From Algoriphagus mannitolivorans DSM 15301 (GTDB lineage: Bacteria; Bacteroidota; Bacteroidia; Cytophagales; Cyclobacteriaceae): DNA of 64,000 bases. The stretch covers positions 124,001 through 188,000 of the forward strand of contig NZ_AUBV01000001.1 of the NCBI RefSeq assembly GCF_000429425.1. The letters run 5' to 3'. Shown here piece after piece: positions 27,224 through 36,999 of this stretch (the stretch's first letter is position 1; each line of letters starts with the position of its first letter). The notes below the pieces were generated by a model. That model ran no database searches. It worked only from the letters and a program-made list of their open reading frames with translations, and was not told the origin of the DNA. The position numbers were made by a program, and so were the translations under genes.

Positions 27224-27757
27224 TTACCACTTCCAAAATGCTCTTTTACTTAGATCCGGAAGTATGCTGACATAGTTATTTATATTTCCTTCCACCTTAA
27301 ATGTCCTGTCTGGGAGGGATCCGGCAATCAGTCCAGTAAATGATCCTGCTAAGCCCATCATGGGAACAATGAGTATATATCCTTCGTTCGGCTCGGAAAT
27401 TTCTATTGGGATTGCGACGGCAAAACCTAGGCTATTTCCAATGATTGCTCCCCATCCATATCCTTTTAGGACAGCATGGACTTTTTTTGTCCGAATGGAT
27501 TGTATTTTTTCCACAGGAATTTTAAGAATTTGAGCTTTCGAATCTGGACTTTTCCATTTTTTGGATTGATCCGACTTAATCTCTACAAATGAGCTATCCA
27601 CACTCCATAGCAAGCCATGAACAATTGCGGAATTGGACAAAGTTACCCAGGCTTGATAACCTTTTCTGTTGAAAGATTTTCTGGGTGTGGTTTGAGCCAT
27701 TGTCGAAGCGGCTATTAGACACAAGAGGAAGGCAGAAAAAAGTAACAGCTTTTTCAT
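27224..27757 (-). CDS. Exported hypothetical protein, paralogue of the next gene
   Basis: A 177-residue protein with a Sec signal peptide ending near TMAQ. The mature part begins with a beta-type segment (AWVTLSNSAIVHGLLWSVDSS) that closely parallels the neighbouring protein (VWIELTNGASLGKGLLWKVAED). Both then continue with PVEKIQSIRTKK or HYSEIAYLRTVP and Gly-rich hydrophobic segments. No family is recognised. The hydrophobic Gly-rich centre (about 100-150) could insert in a membrane. It is the downstream member of an overlapping pair that arose by tandem duplication. Confidence 0.75.
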   Translation of the reverse strand: MKKLLLFSAFLLCLIAASTMAQTTPRKSFNRKGYQAWVTLSNSAIVHGLLWSVDSSFVEIKSDQSKKWKSPDSKAQILKIPVEKIQSIRTKKVHAVLKGYGWGAIIGNSLGFAVAIPIEISEPNEGYILIVPMMGLAGSFTGLIAGSLPDRTFKVEGNINNYVSILPDLSKRAFWKW

Positions 27758-28434
27758 GGGTTCATGGTTTGGGTGGAAGGATTCTTTGATTTTACATTTT
27801 CAGAGGAAATCCAAAATGCTTGGCTTTCTAGCTCCTTAGAAAGCGCATAGAAAGCTTCTCGAGATCCCTCAATTCTTGATTTTACTGCTTTAGAATTTCC
27901 TAAAATCGCCCCCGTTATTACACCCACAGCAGTAAAGGCAAAAGTTTTCAGCAGCACAGTTACCGCATCTTTGGGCTCATCTTCCACAATATACTGGGTG
28001 CCTGAAGGAATACAGAATACAAATATACACCCCCCTATGGTTTGGACTGGAACGGTTTTAGGTTCTGGATTTTCGGTTGCACCTAAACCTACTCCAAGTC
28101 CCATTGCCGCCCCAATCGCCCCACCGATCATCATGTTCTTTTTGATAGCTTTTCTAGGAACAGTTCTTAAATAGGCAATTTCCGAATAATGAACTTTTAA
28201 AATTGGAGGTTCATCGTACTGAATATCCTTGGAGAAATTCGAATATTCCACAAAATGAATCGAATCCTCAGCCACCTTCCAAAGTAATCCCTTTCCAAGA
28301 CTCGCTCCATTGGTCAACTCAATCCAAACCAAAGAACCGTTTTTGTTAAACTGCAAAGGCTCAGTTTCGATTTGCCCATAAACAATTCCCAGAAATCCAA
28401 AGACCGATAAATAAGTAAGTAGACTCTTTTTCAC
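27754..28434 (-). CDS. Exported hypothetical protein with glycine-rich membrane segments
   Basis: A 226-residue protein with a signal peptide ending near VYGQ. A small beta-type N-terminal domain (about 25-90) precedes a Gly- and Ala-rich hydrophobic segment (IGGAIGAAMGLGVGLG) resembling a glycine zipper, a Cys-containing hydrophobic stretch (GGCIFVFCIPSG) and a third hydrophobic segment near 160-180. It is paralogous to the downstream gene, with which it shares a four-base overlap. I recognise no family; an envelope location is likely. Confidence 0.75.
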   Translation of the reverse strand: MKKSLLTYLSVFGFLGIVYGQIETEPLQFNKNGSLVWIELTNGASLGKGLLWKVAEDSIHFVEYSNFSKDIQYDEPPILKVHYSEIAYLRTVPRKAIKKNMMIGGAIGAAMGLGVGLGATENPEPKTVPVQTIGGCIFVFCIPSGTQYIVEDEPKDAVTVLLKTFAFTAVGVITGAILGNSKAVKSRIEGSREAFYALSKELESQAFWISSENVKSKNPSTQTMNP

Positions 28435-28586
28435 GATGTTTTTCTTGAAAATTATTCGGTTCCCGGAACAAGTGTTTACTTATCAATCCTTCTTTAAAAT
28501 CTCATTTTTGCAAAAAATCCTTTTTTAAACCTGTAGCTTTCAGAATATTTGTGAAACTCACTGATTTTCAACTTATTTTTTTCAAA

Positions 28587-29948
28587 ATGACTAATTCAAA
28601 CAAAAGGTGTTTCGTGGTGATGGGTTTTGGCACTAAAACCGATTACATCAATGGCCGAAAACTTGACCTCAACAAATCCTACCGATTGTTGATCAAGCCC
28701 GTTGTGGAATCCAAGGGATTGGAGTGTGTCAGGGCAGATGAAATTACCCATTCTGGATCCATTGATGTTCAAATGTACCGGGAGCTCCTCCAAGCTGACT
28801 TGGTCATTGCAGACCTTTCCACACTGAATGCCAATGCGGTTTATGAGCTGGGAGTCCGACATGCCCTTCGGCCTTATACCACTTTGGTGATTTCCGAAGA
28901 TAAATTGATGTATCCCTTTGATTTGAACCATATTCTGATTCATGGGTATCAGCATCTCGGAGATGCCATAGATTATGAGGAAGTGGAAAGGTTTCGGGAA
29001 GTATTGGGAAATGTCATCCAACAAGTCTTGGATAAAAAGGAACCCGATAGTCCGGTCTATACCTACCTCAACTCCCTGATTCCTCCTAAACTACAGGCCG
29101 AAATTGAAAAGGCTGTGGAAAAATCTGACCGTACTTCTCCACCCCCGGAGGTTGGTAAAGCACTATCTCTGATCATTCAAGAGGCTGAAGACGCCATAGA
29201 CACCAAGGAGTTTTCCAAAGCCAAGCATTTGTTTCAATCAGCCCTGCTCCTCTCTGGACAAAAGGACGTTTACATTATTCATCGGCTTGCTTTTACCACC
29301 TACAAGGCCGCTGAGCCAAATTTGGTAGCTTCCCTATACGAGTCACTGAAACTTCTCGAATCCATCAATTTAGCTCATACTAATGATCCCGAGACTGTCT
29401 CCTCGGCAGGTGCAGTGAAGAAAAAGCTTTACGAATGCGGTGAAGGAGCCAATCATTTAGAGGATTCTATTTTGTATTACCAAAGAAGTTACTATCTACT
29501 GAACAATCGATACAACGGAATCAACCTTGCCTTGACTCTGGTTTATCACGCTACTTCCTCTTTAGTAGACAAGGATCAGGAAAGAATCGCAGACTTGGTT
29601 TTTGCAAGACGGACTTGGCAAAGAATTCTTGTCTTATGTGAAAGAGACTGGGAATTAATCTCTGAAAAAGAAGAAAATGACCAAGAACTGATCAACAATG
29701 GAACCAAGGAAGGCCAAGAACTACAAGAATACTACAATGCCCAGAAGTATTGGATTTTAGTCAACCGGGCTGAGGCATACTTCGGGTTAGGAGATTTTGA
29801 TTCTTATGATCAAAGCATACAAGAGTCTTTAACTATCAAGTTTCACCCTTGGCAATTGGAGAGCTTTACTGAACAAATTGGTAAATTGGATGCTGAATTA
29901 AAAAAAGTCGGCCATTTGCTGGAACCCAAATGGGAAAGCCCAGTTTAA
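28587..29948 (+). CDS. ASK1-like protein: deoxyribosyltransferase-like domain plus TPR/TRAFs-binding region
   Basis: A 453-residue cytoplasmic protein. Residues about 6-150 form a Rossmann-like domain resembling nucleoside 2-deoxyribosyltransferases, with CFVVMGFG at the first strand, RADEITHSG, QADLVIADLS and NANAVYELGVRHAL. Glu87 in YELG lies where the catalytic Glu of those enzymes sits. From about residue 185 on, the protein is all-helical and TPR-like, in the style of the DUF4071 (MAP3K TRAFs-binding) region. The same domain order occurs in the regulatory half of the eukaryotic kinase ASK1. The frame extends to a GTG at 28551, but the ATG at 28587 starts at the domain boundary. No partner effector gene is adjacent. 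Confidence 0.8.
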   Translation: MTNSNKRCFVVMGFGTKTDYINGRKLDLNKSYRLLIKPVVESKGLECVRADEITHSGSIDVQMYRELLQADLVIADLSTLNANAVYELGVRHALRPYTTLVISEDKLMYPFDLNHILIHGYQHLGDAIDYEEVERFREVLGNVIQQVLDKKEPDSPVYTYLNSLIPPKLQAEIEKAVEKSDRTSPPPEVGKALSLIIQEAEDAIDTKEFSKAKHLFQSALLLSGQKDVYIIHRLAFTTYKAAEPNLVASLYESLKLLESINLAHTNDPETVSSAGAVKKKLYECGEGANHLEDSILYYQRSYYLLNNRYNGINLALTLVYHATSSLVDKDQERIADLVFARRTWQRILVLCERDWELISEKEENDQELINNGTKEGQELQEYYNAQKYWILVNRAEAYFGLGDFDSYDQSIQESLTIKFHPWQLESFTEQIGKLDAELKKVGHLLEPKWESPV

Positions 29949-29975
29949 TTACCGAGTAAAGTACATTACAACGCT

Positions 29976-32012
29976 ATGACTAACCCACTTTTGGCAGAAT
30001 TTGCCACGCCTTTTCATACCCCTCCATTCGATCAAATCCAAACAGAACATTTTCTACCGGCCATTCAGGAGTCCATTTGTTTGGCTAAGGAAGAAATTGA
30101 AAAAATTAAAACAGAACCTCTGCCAACCTTCGAAAATACCATCGAAGCCTTGGACCGTTCTGGGAAAAAACTCGGAGTTATTTCCGCTACTTTTTTCAAT
30201 CTAAATTCCGCAGAGACCAATGATGAAATTCAAAAGTTGGCGCGGGAAATTTCTCCTCTTTTGACAGAACACTCAAATGACATTCTGTTGGACCAAGAGC
30301 TTTTCCAGCGAGTGGAGCAAGTTTTTCAAAACAGCGCAAAAGAATCGCTTACTCCGGAACAATGGACACTTTTGGATAAAACCTACAAATCCTTTGTCCG
30401 AAACGGAGCCAAACTTTCTCCTGAGCAAGCCAATGAATTGCGGAAAATTGACCAAGAATTGGCACAAACCAGTCTCAAGTTTGGAGAAAATGTACTCGCC
30501 GAGACCAACAAGTTTGTCCACTTTGTAGAAAATGAATCAGACTTGGAAGGCCTTCCTGAGGGAATCAAGGAGGCAGCGGCACAGATTGCAGAAGAAAAAG
30601 GGAAGCCAGGAATGTGGGCCTTCACGCTGGACTATCCAAGCTATATCCCGGCAATGACTTATGCCAAAAACAGGGAATTGCGAAAAACCCTTTTTATGGC
30701 TTTCAACACCAAAGCTTCCAAAGGGGACGAACTGGATAACCAGGAAAACATCAAACAGATTTTGACTCTCCGACACCGAAGAGCTCAACTTTTGGGATAT
30801 TCTACCCATGCAGCTTTTGTATTAGAGGAAAGAATGGCAAAAAGCCCGGAATCAGTCCTTGAGTTTTTGGAATCACTTTTGAAAAAAGCAAAGCCAAAAG
30901 CAGAGCAAGATGTCAAAGAAGTTGCAGATTTTGCAAAAAACCTGGACGGACTGGAGGATTTGAAAAAATGGGATTTTGCCTATTATTCAGAGCTTCTTAA
31001 AAAAGAAAAATATGCATTGGATGATGAGTTATTGAGACCCTATTTCCAGCTCGAAAATGTAATCGAAGGGGTGTTTTTGACCTCCGGAAAACTATATGGG
31101 ATCACTTTTCAGAAAAATGAAAAAATTCCTGTGTATCATCCGGAAGTGACTGCCTATGAAGTTATGGACCGGGAAGGAAAACATCTTGCTGTCCTATATG
31201 CTGACTTCTTCCCAAGACCCGGAAAAAGAAATGGGGCTTGGATGACTTCCTACAAAGGTCAGTTTCGTGACGAATCCGGCGACAGCCGACCGCACATTTC
31301 CATCGTCTGTAATTTCACCAAGCCTACCAAAACCCGCCCAAGTCTCTTGACTTTCAATGAAGTGACAACACTTTTCCATGAATTTGGGCATGCTTTACAT
31401 GGGATCTTGGCGAGAGGAACGTATGAAAGCCTTTCTGGAACCAGCGTGTATTGGGATTTTGTGGAACTTCCATCTCAGATTTTTGAAAACTGGTGTTACG
31501 AAAAAGAATGCCTGGATCTATTTGCACGCCATTATCAGACAGGAGAAAAAATTCCTGCAGACCTGATTCAGAAGATTAAGGATGCCGCCAATTTCCAACA
31601 AGGCTACCTGACTGTCCGACAAATTAGCTTTGGATTGCTGGATATGGCCTATCACGGTCAAGACCCAGTCCAGATCACGGACTTGAAGGAATTTGAAACA
31701 GAGATCATGAAAAAAACTGATCTTCTCCCCAGAACTCCGGGAACGATGATGAGTACCAGCTTTTCGCATATTTTCCAAGGCGGATATTCCTCCGGATATT
31801 ACAGCTACAAGTGGGCTGAAGTCCTGGATGCAGATGCCTTTGAGTTATTTCAGGAAAAAGGAATTTTTGACTCGGAAACAGCTCAATCCTTTGAAAAAAA
31901 CATCCTCTCTGCCGGGGGAACTGAGCATCCCTTAGAGCTATTCAAAAGATTCAGAGGAAGAGAACCTAAGCAGGAAGCATTACTCAAGAGGTCTGGACTT
32001 ATTCCTAATTAA
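29976..32012 (+). CDS. dcp: M3-family zinc metallopeptidase (Dcp/oligopeptidase A type)
   Basis: A 678-residue thimet-type oligopeptidase. The zinc motif FHEFGHALHG has ligands His468 and His472 and catalytic Glu469, and the third ligand Glu lies in the following FVELPSQIFENW. The C-terminal motif GYSSGYYSYKWAEVLDADAF is also typical. Such enzymes degrade short peptides, here either as dipeptidyl carboxypeptidase (Dcp) or as oligopeptidase A. Similarity of the start (NPLLAEFATPFHTPPFDQI) favours Dcp. There is no obvious signal peptide, so it is probably cytoplasmic. It follows the ASK1-like gene after 27 bases. Confidence 0.93.
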   Translation: MTNPLLAEFATPFHTPPFDQIQTEHFLPAIQESICLAKEEIEKIKTEPLPTFENTIEALDRSGKKLGVISATFFNLNSAETNDEIQKLAREISPLLTEHSNDILLDQELFQRVEQVFQNSAKESLTPEQWTLLDKTYKSFVRNGAKLSPEQANELRKIDQELAQTSLKFGENVLAETNKFVHFVENESDLEGLPEGIKEAAAQIAEEKGKPGMWAFTLDYPSYIPAMTYAKNRELRKTLFMAFNTKASKGDELDNQENIKQILTLRHRRAQLLGYSTHAAFVLEERMAKSPESVLEFLESLLKKAKPKAEQDVKEVADFAKNLDGLEDLKKWDFAYYSELLKKEKYALDDELLRPYFQLENVIEGVFLTSGKLYGITFQKNEKIPVYHPEVTAYEVMDREGKHLAVLYADFFPRPGKRNGAWMTSYKGQFRDESGDSRPHISIVCNFTKPTKTRPSLLTFNEVTTLFHEFGHALHGILARGTYESLSGTSVYWDFVELPSQIFENWCYEKECLDLFARHYQTGEKIPADLIQKIKDAANFQQGYLTVRQISFGLLDMAYHGQDPVQITDLKEFETEIMKKTDLLPRTPGTMMSTSFSHIFQGGYSSGYYSYKWAEVLDADAFELFQEKGIFDSETAQSFEKNILSAGGTEHPLELFKRFRGREPKQEALLKRSGLIPN

Positions 32013-32061
32013 CTGGTTTAATTGGATACATCCTGCTATTTTCAAATAGATTCCTTTAGCT

Positions 32062-33156
32062 ATGAAGCCAACTGCCTTTATTATCCCCGCCTATCTGAAA
32101 GCCCTCACGGTGATGCTTTTCATTATCGCGCTGGTCTTTTTTTTAATCGTGGGAAAAAGTCTTTTGGTACCCCTGTTTATGGGAGGGTTTTTCGCAATTC
32201 TTTTCACTCCGCTTAGTAATTATCTCGAAAAACATAAAGTGCCAAGAACCATTTCCTGCATCATTTCCTTGTTACTGATGGGGGTGATTGTAGCAGGGCT
32301 GATCAGCTTTATCATCGGGAATGTGGTGAGCTTCACCAAGGATTTCAGTAATGTCTCCAACAGATTAATTGTCATGGCTGGGGAATTTGATGCTTGGCTT
32401 AACTCCACCTTTGGGATAAAGGAAAACCTACAGGAAAAGATAGATTCCAAGGCCATCCTCGAATACCTCAATAAGAACAGTCAAAGTATTACCTCCTTTG
32501 CGCTCAATGCGATTGGCTCATTGACAGGCTTGATTTTGATTCCCGTTTTCATGTTCTTCCTTTTGTTGTATCGGGATCACCTTACCAAAATGATGGTCAT
32601 GATCTACCGGGACAAGGATCCTTCCTTGGTGAAAATGAGGATCACCAGTTTGAGAAAGTTAATTCAAAACTACATTGTGGGAGTGGGGAAAGTCATGGTG
32701 ATTCTGGCTATTCTAAACATCACGGCCTACTCTATCATTGGCGTGAAACATGCCGTTTTCTTCGGTTTGATTGGCGCCATTCTCAATATAATTCCATATG
32801 TAGGGCCTTTGATTGGAGTGACCTTGCCTGTGATTTATTCTTTCCTTACGATGGACAGCATTCTGTACCCTATTCTGATTTTAGGGGTATATCAAATCAT
32901 CCAAATGCTGGAGGGGAATTTTCTGACCCCAAAAATTGTCGGAGGAAATGTAAACCTAAACGCCTTCATCACATTTCTGGGCTTGCTGATTGGGGCGTCG
33001 ATCTGGGGCATTGCGGGGATGATCCTCGTGATTCCCACCTTGGCTATTTTGAGGGAAATTTTCGATTTATCTGAGCACACCAAGCCTTTTGCCTTACTTT
33101 TGGGCGAAGAAAAAGATTCCAAAAAATATATTCCGGAAGATGAGAATACTGAGTAG
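32062..33156 (+). CDS. AI-2E family (UPF0118) membrane transporter
   Basis: A 364-residue polytopic inner-membrane protein with about seven or eight hydrophobic helices in the usual AI-2E pattern: two or three at the N terminus, a soluble middle (about 70-150) and a C-terminal bundle containing GLIGAILNIIPYVGPLIG. The family covers exporters of varied small molecules, and autoinducer-2 transport should not be assumed. A second homologue of identical length lies at 46049-47143. The 3' end overlaps the start of the TPR lipoprotein by 17 bases, suggesting coupled expression. Confidence 0.9.
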   Translation: MKPTAFIIPAYLKALTVMLFIIALVFFLIVGKSLLVPLFMGGFFAILFTPLSNYLEKHKVPRTISCIISLLLMGVIVAGLISFIIGNVVSFTKDFSNVSNRLIVMAGEFDAWLNSTFGIKENLQEKIDSKAILEYLNKNSQSITSFALNAIGSLTGLILIPVFMFFLLLYRDHLTKMMVMIYRDKDPSLVKMRITSLRKLIQNYIVGVGKVMVILAILNITAYSIIGVKHAVFFGLIGAILNIIPYVGPLIGVTLPVIYSFLTMDSILYPILILGVYQIIQMLEGNFLTPKIVGGNVNLNAFITFLGLLIGASIWGIAGMILVIPTLAILREIFDLSEHTKPFALLLGEEKDSKKYIPEDENTE

Positions 33157-34075
33157 AGTTTGCATCCTATTATTTTCCATTTGTCTTGTCTTGGCTTGCG
33201 ATAGTTTGGAAGACAAAAAAGGCCGATTCCTCCTGAAAGGAAATGAAAAGATGAAGGAAAACGATCCGAAAAGTGCTATCGGATTCTATCAGGAAGCTAT
33301 TGCCTTGGACTCCACGTTTGCGGATGCTTATTATAATAAAGGCTTGGCTCACTTGAGGTTCAATCAATTGGAAGAAGCTATCGGAGATTTTTCAAAAGCG
33401 ATTCAAATAAATCCCGAATATTTCGAGGCAATATTTCAAAGAGGCTTAACCTATTTGGATAATGGGGAATTTTATAAGGCTCGCGAAGACGCTGAAAGGT
33501 TGAAAAACCTCGACAATAAGAATTGGAAGTCTTTTTTCCTGGCTGGTTTGACAGAAGAAAAGCTCAAAAATTATCCAGAATCCCTCAATTCTTTTGAAAA
33601 AGCGATCGCTCTTGCTCCAGACAACTCGGACTTGCTGGTAAATCAGGCCACCATTCTTTTTTATCAAAAAGAATTCAACAAAGCCAAGCAAATCCTGGAT
33701 CGTGCAGAAGAACTCAACCCTGAAGAGCCAAACCTACATAACCTGAGATCCATGATTCTTTTCGAAGAAAAGGAATATTCCCAAGCACTTCAGGCGGTGG
33801 AAAAAGCTATCACCTTGGATAATCGACAGGCTTATTTCTACAACAATAAGGGACTTTATCTTTTGTTCACTGGAGAGCTGGAGGAAGGATTGCAGTTGAT
33901 CAATCAAAGCATCCAAATGGATCCGAAAAACCCATATTCCTTGAGAAATAAAGGCATTTATTATGTGTTAAAAGGAGATAAAATTTCGGCCTTACAATAT
34001 TTATCCGAGTTGGAGACCAAGTATCCAGAAATGGACTTGGTCAAAGAATACCTTCAAAAAGCTCAGGATTTGTGA
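33140..34075 (+). CDS. TPR-repeat lipoprotein
   Basis: A 311-residue protein beginning with a lipoprotein signal (hydrophobic core to about 15, lipobox LVLAC). About seven tetratricopeptide repeats follow, with the usual Ala/Gly/Tyr positions (for example ADAYYNKGLAHLRFNQLEEA). TPR lipoproteins of Bacteroidota act as scaffolds in envelope complexes, but the partner here is unknown. The frame is open to 33089, but only the ATG at 33140 gives a lipobox at the right distance. The start lies inside the AI-2E gene, and the 3' end overlaps the convergent sensor kinase by 13 bases. Confidence 0.88.
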   Translation: MRILSRVCILLFSICLVLACDSLEDKKGRFLLKGNEKMKENDPKSAIGFYQEAIALDSTFADAYYNKGLAHLRFNQLEEAIGDFSKAIQINPEYFEAIFQRGLTYLDNGEFYKAREDAERLKNLDNKNWKSFFLAGLTEEKLKNYPESLNSFEKAIALAPDNSDLLVNQATILFYQKEFNKAKQILDRAEELNPEEPNLHNLRSMILFEEKEYSQALQAVEKAITLDNRQAYFYNNKGLYLLFTGELEEGLQLINQSIQMDPKNPYSLRNKGIYYVLKGDKISALQYLSELETKYPEMDLVKEYLQKAQDL

Positions 34076-36999
34076 TTCTTTTCGTGAATCACTTCTTTGA
34101 TTCGCTTCAATAATTCTGCTGCATCGATGGGTTTTGCCACGAATCCCTCAAATCCGCATTCTTCGATTTTCTCCATGATCTCAAGTTTGGCGGCGGCAGT
34201 AAGTGCTATTACTGGACAATCCGAAAACTTTTTGATGGCTTTGGTTGCTTCAAAACCATCCATTTCCGGCATTTGGATATCCATTAAAATACAATCATAA
34301 TTTCCTTTTTTTGCTGCTTCCACAGCTTCTACTCCATTCAGTGCCCGATCAAAAGTATAGCCCCATTTTTTGATAATCTTCCCCAAAACCAAAGCATTGA
34401 CGTCGTTGTCTTCGGCCATCAACAGGTGCAGGCCTTCATAAGAAGGGGCTGCTATCAAAGGACTTGGAGGTATGGTTTGTGGGACATCCCCAACCCTGTC
34501 AAATTCAAGTTCAAAGAAAAACTTACTTCCTTTACCCAATTCAGATTCAAGGGAGATTGTTCCTCCCATAAGAGCTAAAAGTTTCTTGGTAATGGATAGT
34601 CCCAGCCCGGTACCTCCATATTTTGTGCTGAAGCTTGGTCTTACCTGGTCAAAATCATTGAAGACCTTATCCTGATTTTCCGGAGCAATTCCAATACCTG
34701 TATCCTTCACCTCAAAATACACCTTGATTTTTTGAGCTTTTTGAGACACCAATTTAACGCTGACATCCACATTACCTTTAGCTGTGAATTTCAAAGCATT
34801 GGTAATCAAATTATTCAAAACTTGAGAAAGTCTGGTCTTATCTCCTTTTACCCAAGTATTGATCCCTTCGGAAAGATGAAGCTCGAGTTTATTTTGACTG
34901 TCTTTGGCATGGAAGGACAAGCCTTTCATTACCTGATCCAAAAGCTCATGTAGGTTAAGTGGATTTTTCTCTATGGTCAGCTTGCCTGCTTCGATTTTTT
35001 GAAAATCGAGCAAATCATTAATCATAATAATCAGATTATCGACAGCAAAATTGATGGTCTTGAGGGCTGTCTTTTGGGTTTCTGTCGGATTCTCCTGGAA
35101 AAGAGAATAAACCGTCCCTGATATCGCATTCAGTGGCGTTCTCAATTCATGTGAAATCATGGACAAGAAATCCGACTTGATCTGATTGGCCTTTTCAGCT
35201 GTTTTTCTAGCCTCATCCAGTTTGGATTCAAATTCTTTCTGCTTGGAGATATCCGTAAGATATCCGTACCACACCATGTCGCCATTTTCAAGGGATTGAG
35301 GCCTTGCAGCGCCTAAAACCCATCGATAAGGCTCTTTCGGATCCTCTGATTTCACTCTGAATTGACACTGCCAAGGTTCGAGTTTCCTTGCGGAAGCCAC
35401 AGAACTCATAATCACCTGGGGCAAATCCTGAGGATGAACTTTGGCGATAGCCACAGAAATATCCTTAAACTCCAAAATCTCATTTTGGGAAAGTCCAAGA
35501 ACCGTATTGATACCTTTTGAAAGGAAAGAGAAATTCATCTGGCCTTCCGAATTCAGCACCATTTGGTACAATCCACCAGGCACCTGCTCGGTGAGATTCA
35601 TGAGGAAGTCACTGCTTTCTTCCAGTGATTTTTCCAAGGTGATTTTTTCAGAGATATTTCTGAAAGAAATTAGAATAAGCTCTCTTTCTTGAACTTCAAT
35701 TTTCTTGGTTGCCACCTCTAAGGTCAGCTGATTCCCTTTTTCATTGATCAGAAGTGTTGAGAATCGGGTGACGAACTTTTCTTTGCTAGGAATTTTAACC
35801 CAATCTGTCCAACTTTCACCTTCTTCAAAAAAGACATTCAGATCTGACAGATGGATTAGATTTCGCTCCCCTTCAATTCCAAAAATCTGTAATGCTTCAT
35901 GATTTTTGAAAACAACATTTCCTTCCTGGTCCACAGCAAGCATTGCCTCAGGACTTTCTTGCCAGAGTATTTTTTGAAAATCGAGCTCTTCTTGAAGTTG
36001 TTTTAAGCTGGATTTATCTCTAACTACTCCCAGAAATACCGAACTATTTTCCTTGGATTGAAATCCCGAGAGCTCAATCTCAACGCCTTTATCAAATTCA
36101 AGATTTGCAGAAATAAGCTGATCAGAGCTCGTCTTATTTTCTAGGATTTTATGAATCCGATCTTTGAGGCTTTCAAACAGGTCACTCTCTTCAATACCTC
36201 CAGTTTTGACAATCGGGAGGTCCTTCAAAGAATTCGATTCTACCTCCAATAGTCCAGAGTCTGTATAATAGCTCCAACGGGCAGCAGCAGAATATCCAGA
36301 AGAAACACTCAAAAGCTTCTCCAGCATTTTTGTATCCTGAATGGTCTGTTCCCTTTGGGTAACATCCCTCGCGATTACAAAGAATAAATCACCTTCCAAG
36401 CGAACAGAGCACTCCAAAGATTTAAATCCAAAATTCCGGGATTTAAACTTAACCGTTAGAGTCACTGTTTTTGGCTCATCTTTCAGCGATTTCCACAAGC
36501 TGTGAATTTGAGGCAATTCTTCCTCCAGAAGAAATGGGCAAAGGTTGGTATGCAATAGTTCTTCTGGAGAGTAGCCTAAAACAGCTGAAACAGATGGATT
36601 GACGTAGGTCAAGACCTCATTTTTCCCTATGGCGATCAGATCCAGGTCCGAAGAGAAAAACTTATAAGCTTCCTTTTTGGATGGCAGGCCTTGGGTCTTT
36701 ACTTCTTTTCCTTTGTAAAAAAGGAAATAATTAGAGCCACTTTCCTGTGGAAGTTCTAAATGAAATGAGAAATCCTTGGGTCCGTGACTTAGGATTAACT
36801 CCTCTTTAAAAATATAGGCAGTAATGTCCAAGCCCAGTCCAACAAGACTCCTTTCTTCAAGGGACTCTCCAATTTGAGTTTCAAAGGATTCATTTCCATA
36901 AAAAATCGAATACGGATAGGTATCATCAGCAAGAAATACCATTTCCGAAGATTCGTAAATGATCTTTTTGAAAGTGCTATTGATTCCTCGATCCTGCAT
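34063..36999 (-). CDS. Hybrid sensor histidine kinase (PAS-HisKA-HATPase-REC)
   Basis: A 978-residue hybrid kinase without clear membrane segments, so probably cytoplasmic. It has several PAS-type sensor domains (about 100-220, 330-450 and 460-585), a HisKA domain with His617 in SHELRTPLNAISG, and an HATPase domain with NLITNALKF, DTGIGIAPEN and GTGLGLSITKKL. A C-terminal receiver follows with Asp907 in LMDIQMPEMDG and Lys956. It could phosphorylate the free REC-Hpt or REC proteins encoded at 6.2-7.3 kb. A TTG sits directly before the chosen ATG, so the start could be one codon earlier. Confidence 0.94.
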   Translation of the reverse strand: MQDRGINSTFKKIIYESSEMVFLADDTYPYSIFYGNESFETQIGESLEERSLVGLGLDITAYIFKEELILSHGPKDFSFHLELPQESGSNYFLFYKGKEVKTQGLPSKKEAYKFFSSDLDLIAIGKNEVLTYVNPSVSAVLGYSPEELLHTNLCPFLLEEELPQIHSLWKSLKDEPKTVTLTVKFKSRNFGFKSLECSVRLEGDLFFVIARDVTQREQTIQDTKMLEKLLSVSSGYSAAARWSYYTDSGLLEVESNSLKDLPIVKTGGIEESDLFESLKDRIHKILENKTSSDQLISANLEFDKGVEIELSGFQSKENSSVFLGVVRDKSSLKQLQEELDFQKILWQESPEAMLAVDQEGNVVFKNHEALQIFGIEGERNLIHLSDLNVFFEEGESWTDWVKIPSKEKFVTRFSTLLINEKGNQLTLEVATKKIEVQERELILISFRNISEKITLEKSLEESSDFLMNLTEQVPGGLYQMVLNSEGQMNFSFLSKGINTVLGLSQNEILEFKDISVAIAKVHPQDLPQVIMSSVASARKLEPWQCQFRVKSEDPKEPYRWVLGAARPQSLENGDMVWYGYLTDISKQKEFESKLDEARKTAEKANQIKSDFLSMISHELRTPLNAISGTVYSLFQENPTETQKTALKTINFAVDNLIIMINDLLDFQKIEAGKLTIEKNPLNLHELLDQVMKGLSFHAKDSQNKLELHLSEGINTWVKGDKTRLSQVLNNLITNALKFTAKGNVDVSVKLVSQKAQKIKVYFEVKDTGIGIAPENQDKVFNDFDQVRPSFSTKYGGTGLGLSITKKLLALMGGTISLESELGKGSKFFFELEFDRVGDVPQTIPPSPLIAAPSYEGLHLLMAEDNDVNALVLGKIIKKWGYTFDRALNGVEAVEAAKKGNYDCILMDIQMPEMDGFEATKAIKKFSDCPVIALTAAAKLEIMEKIEECGFEGFVAKPIDAAELLKRIKEVIHEKNHKS

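Noticed and set aside
28587..29948. Complete anti-phage defence system around the ASK1-like gene
   Set aside because: Neighbours are paralogous unknown envelope proteins and an M3 peptidase; there is no nuclease, cyclase or transmembrane effector.
32062..33156. Autoinducer-2 exporter
   Set aside because: Family name only; most members have other or unknown substrates and no luxS lies in the window.
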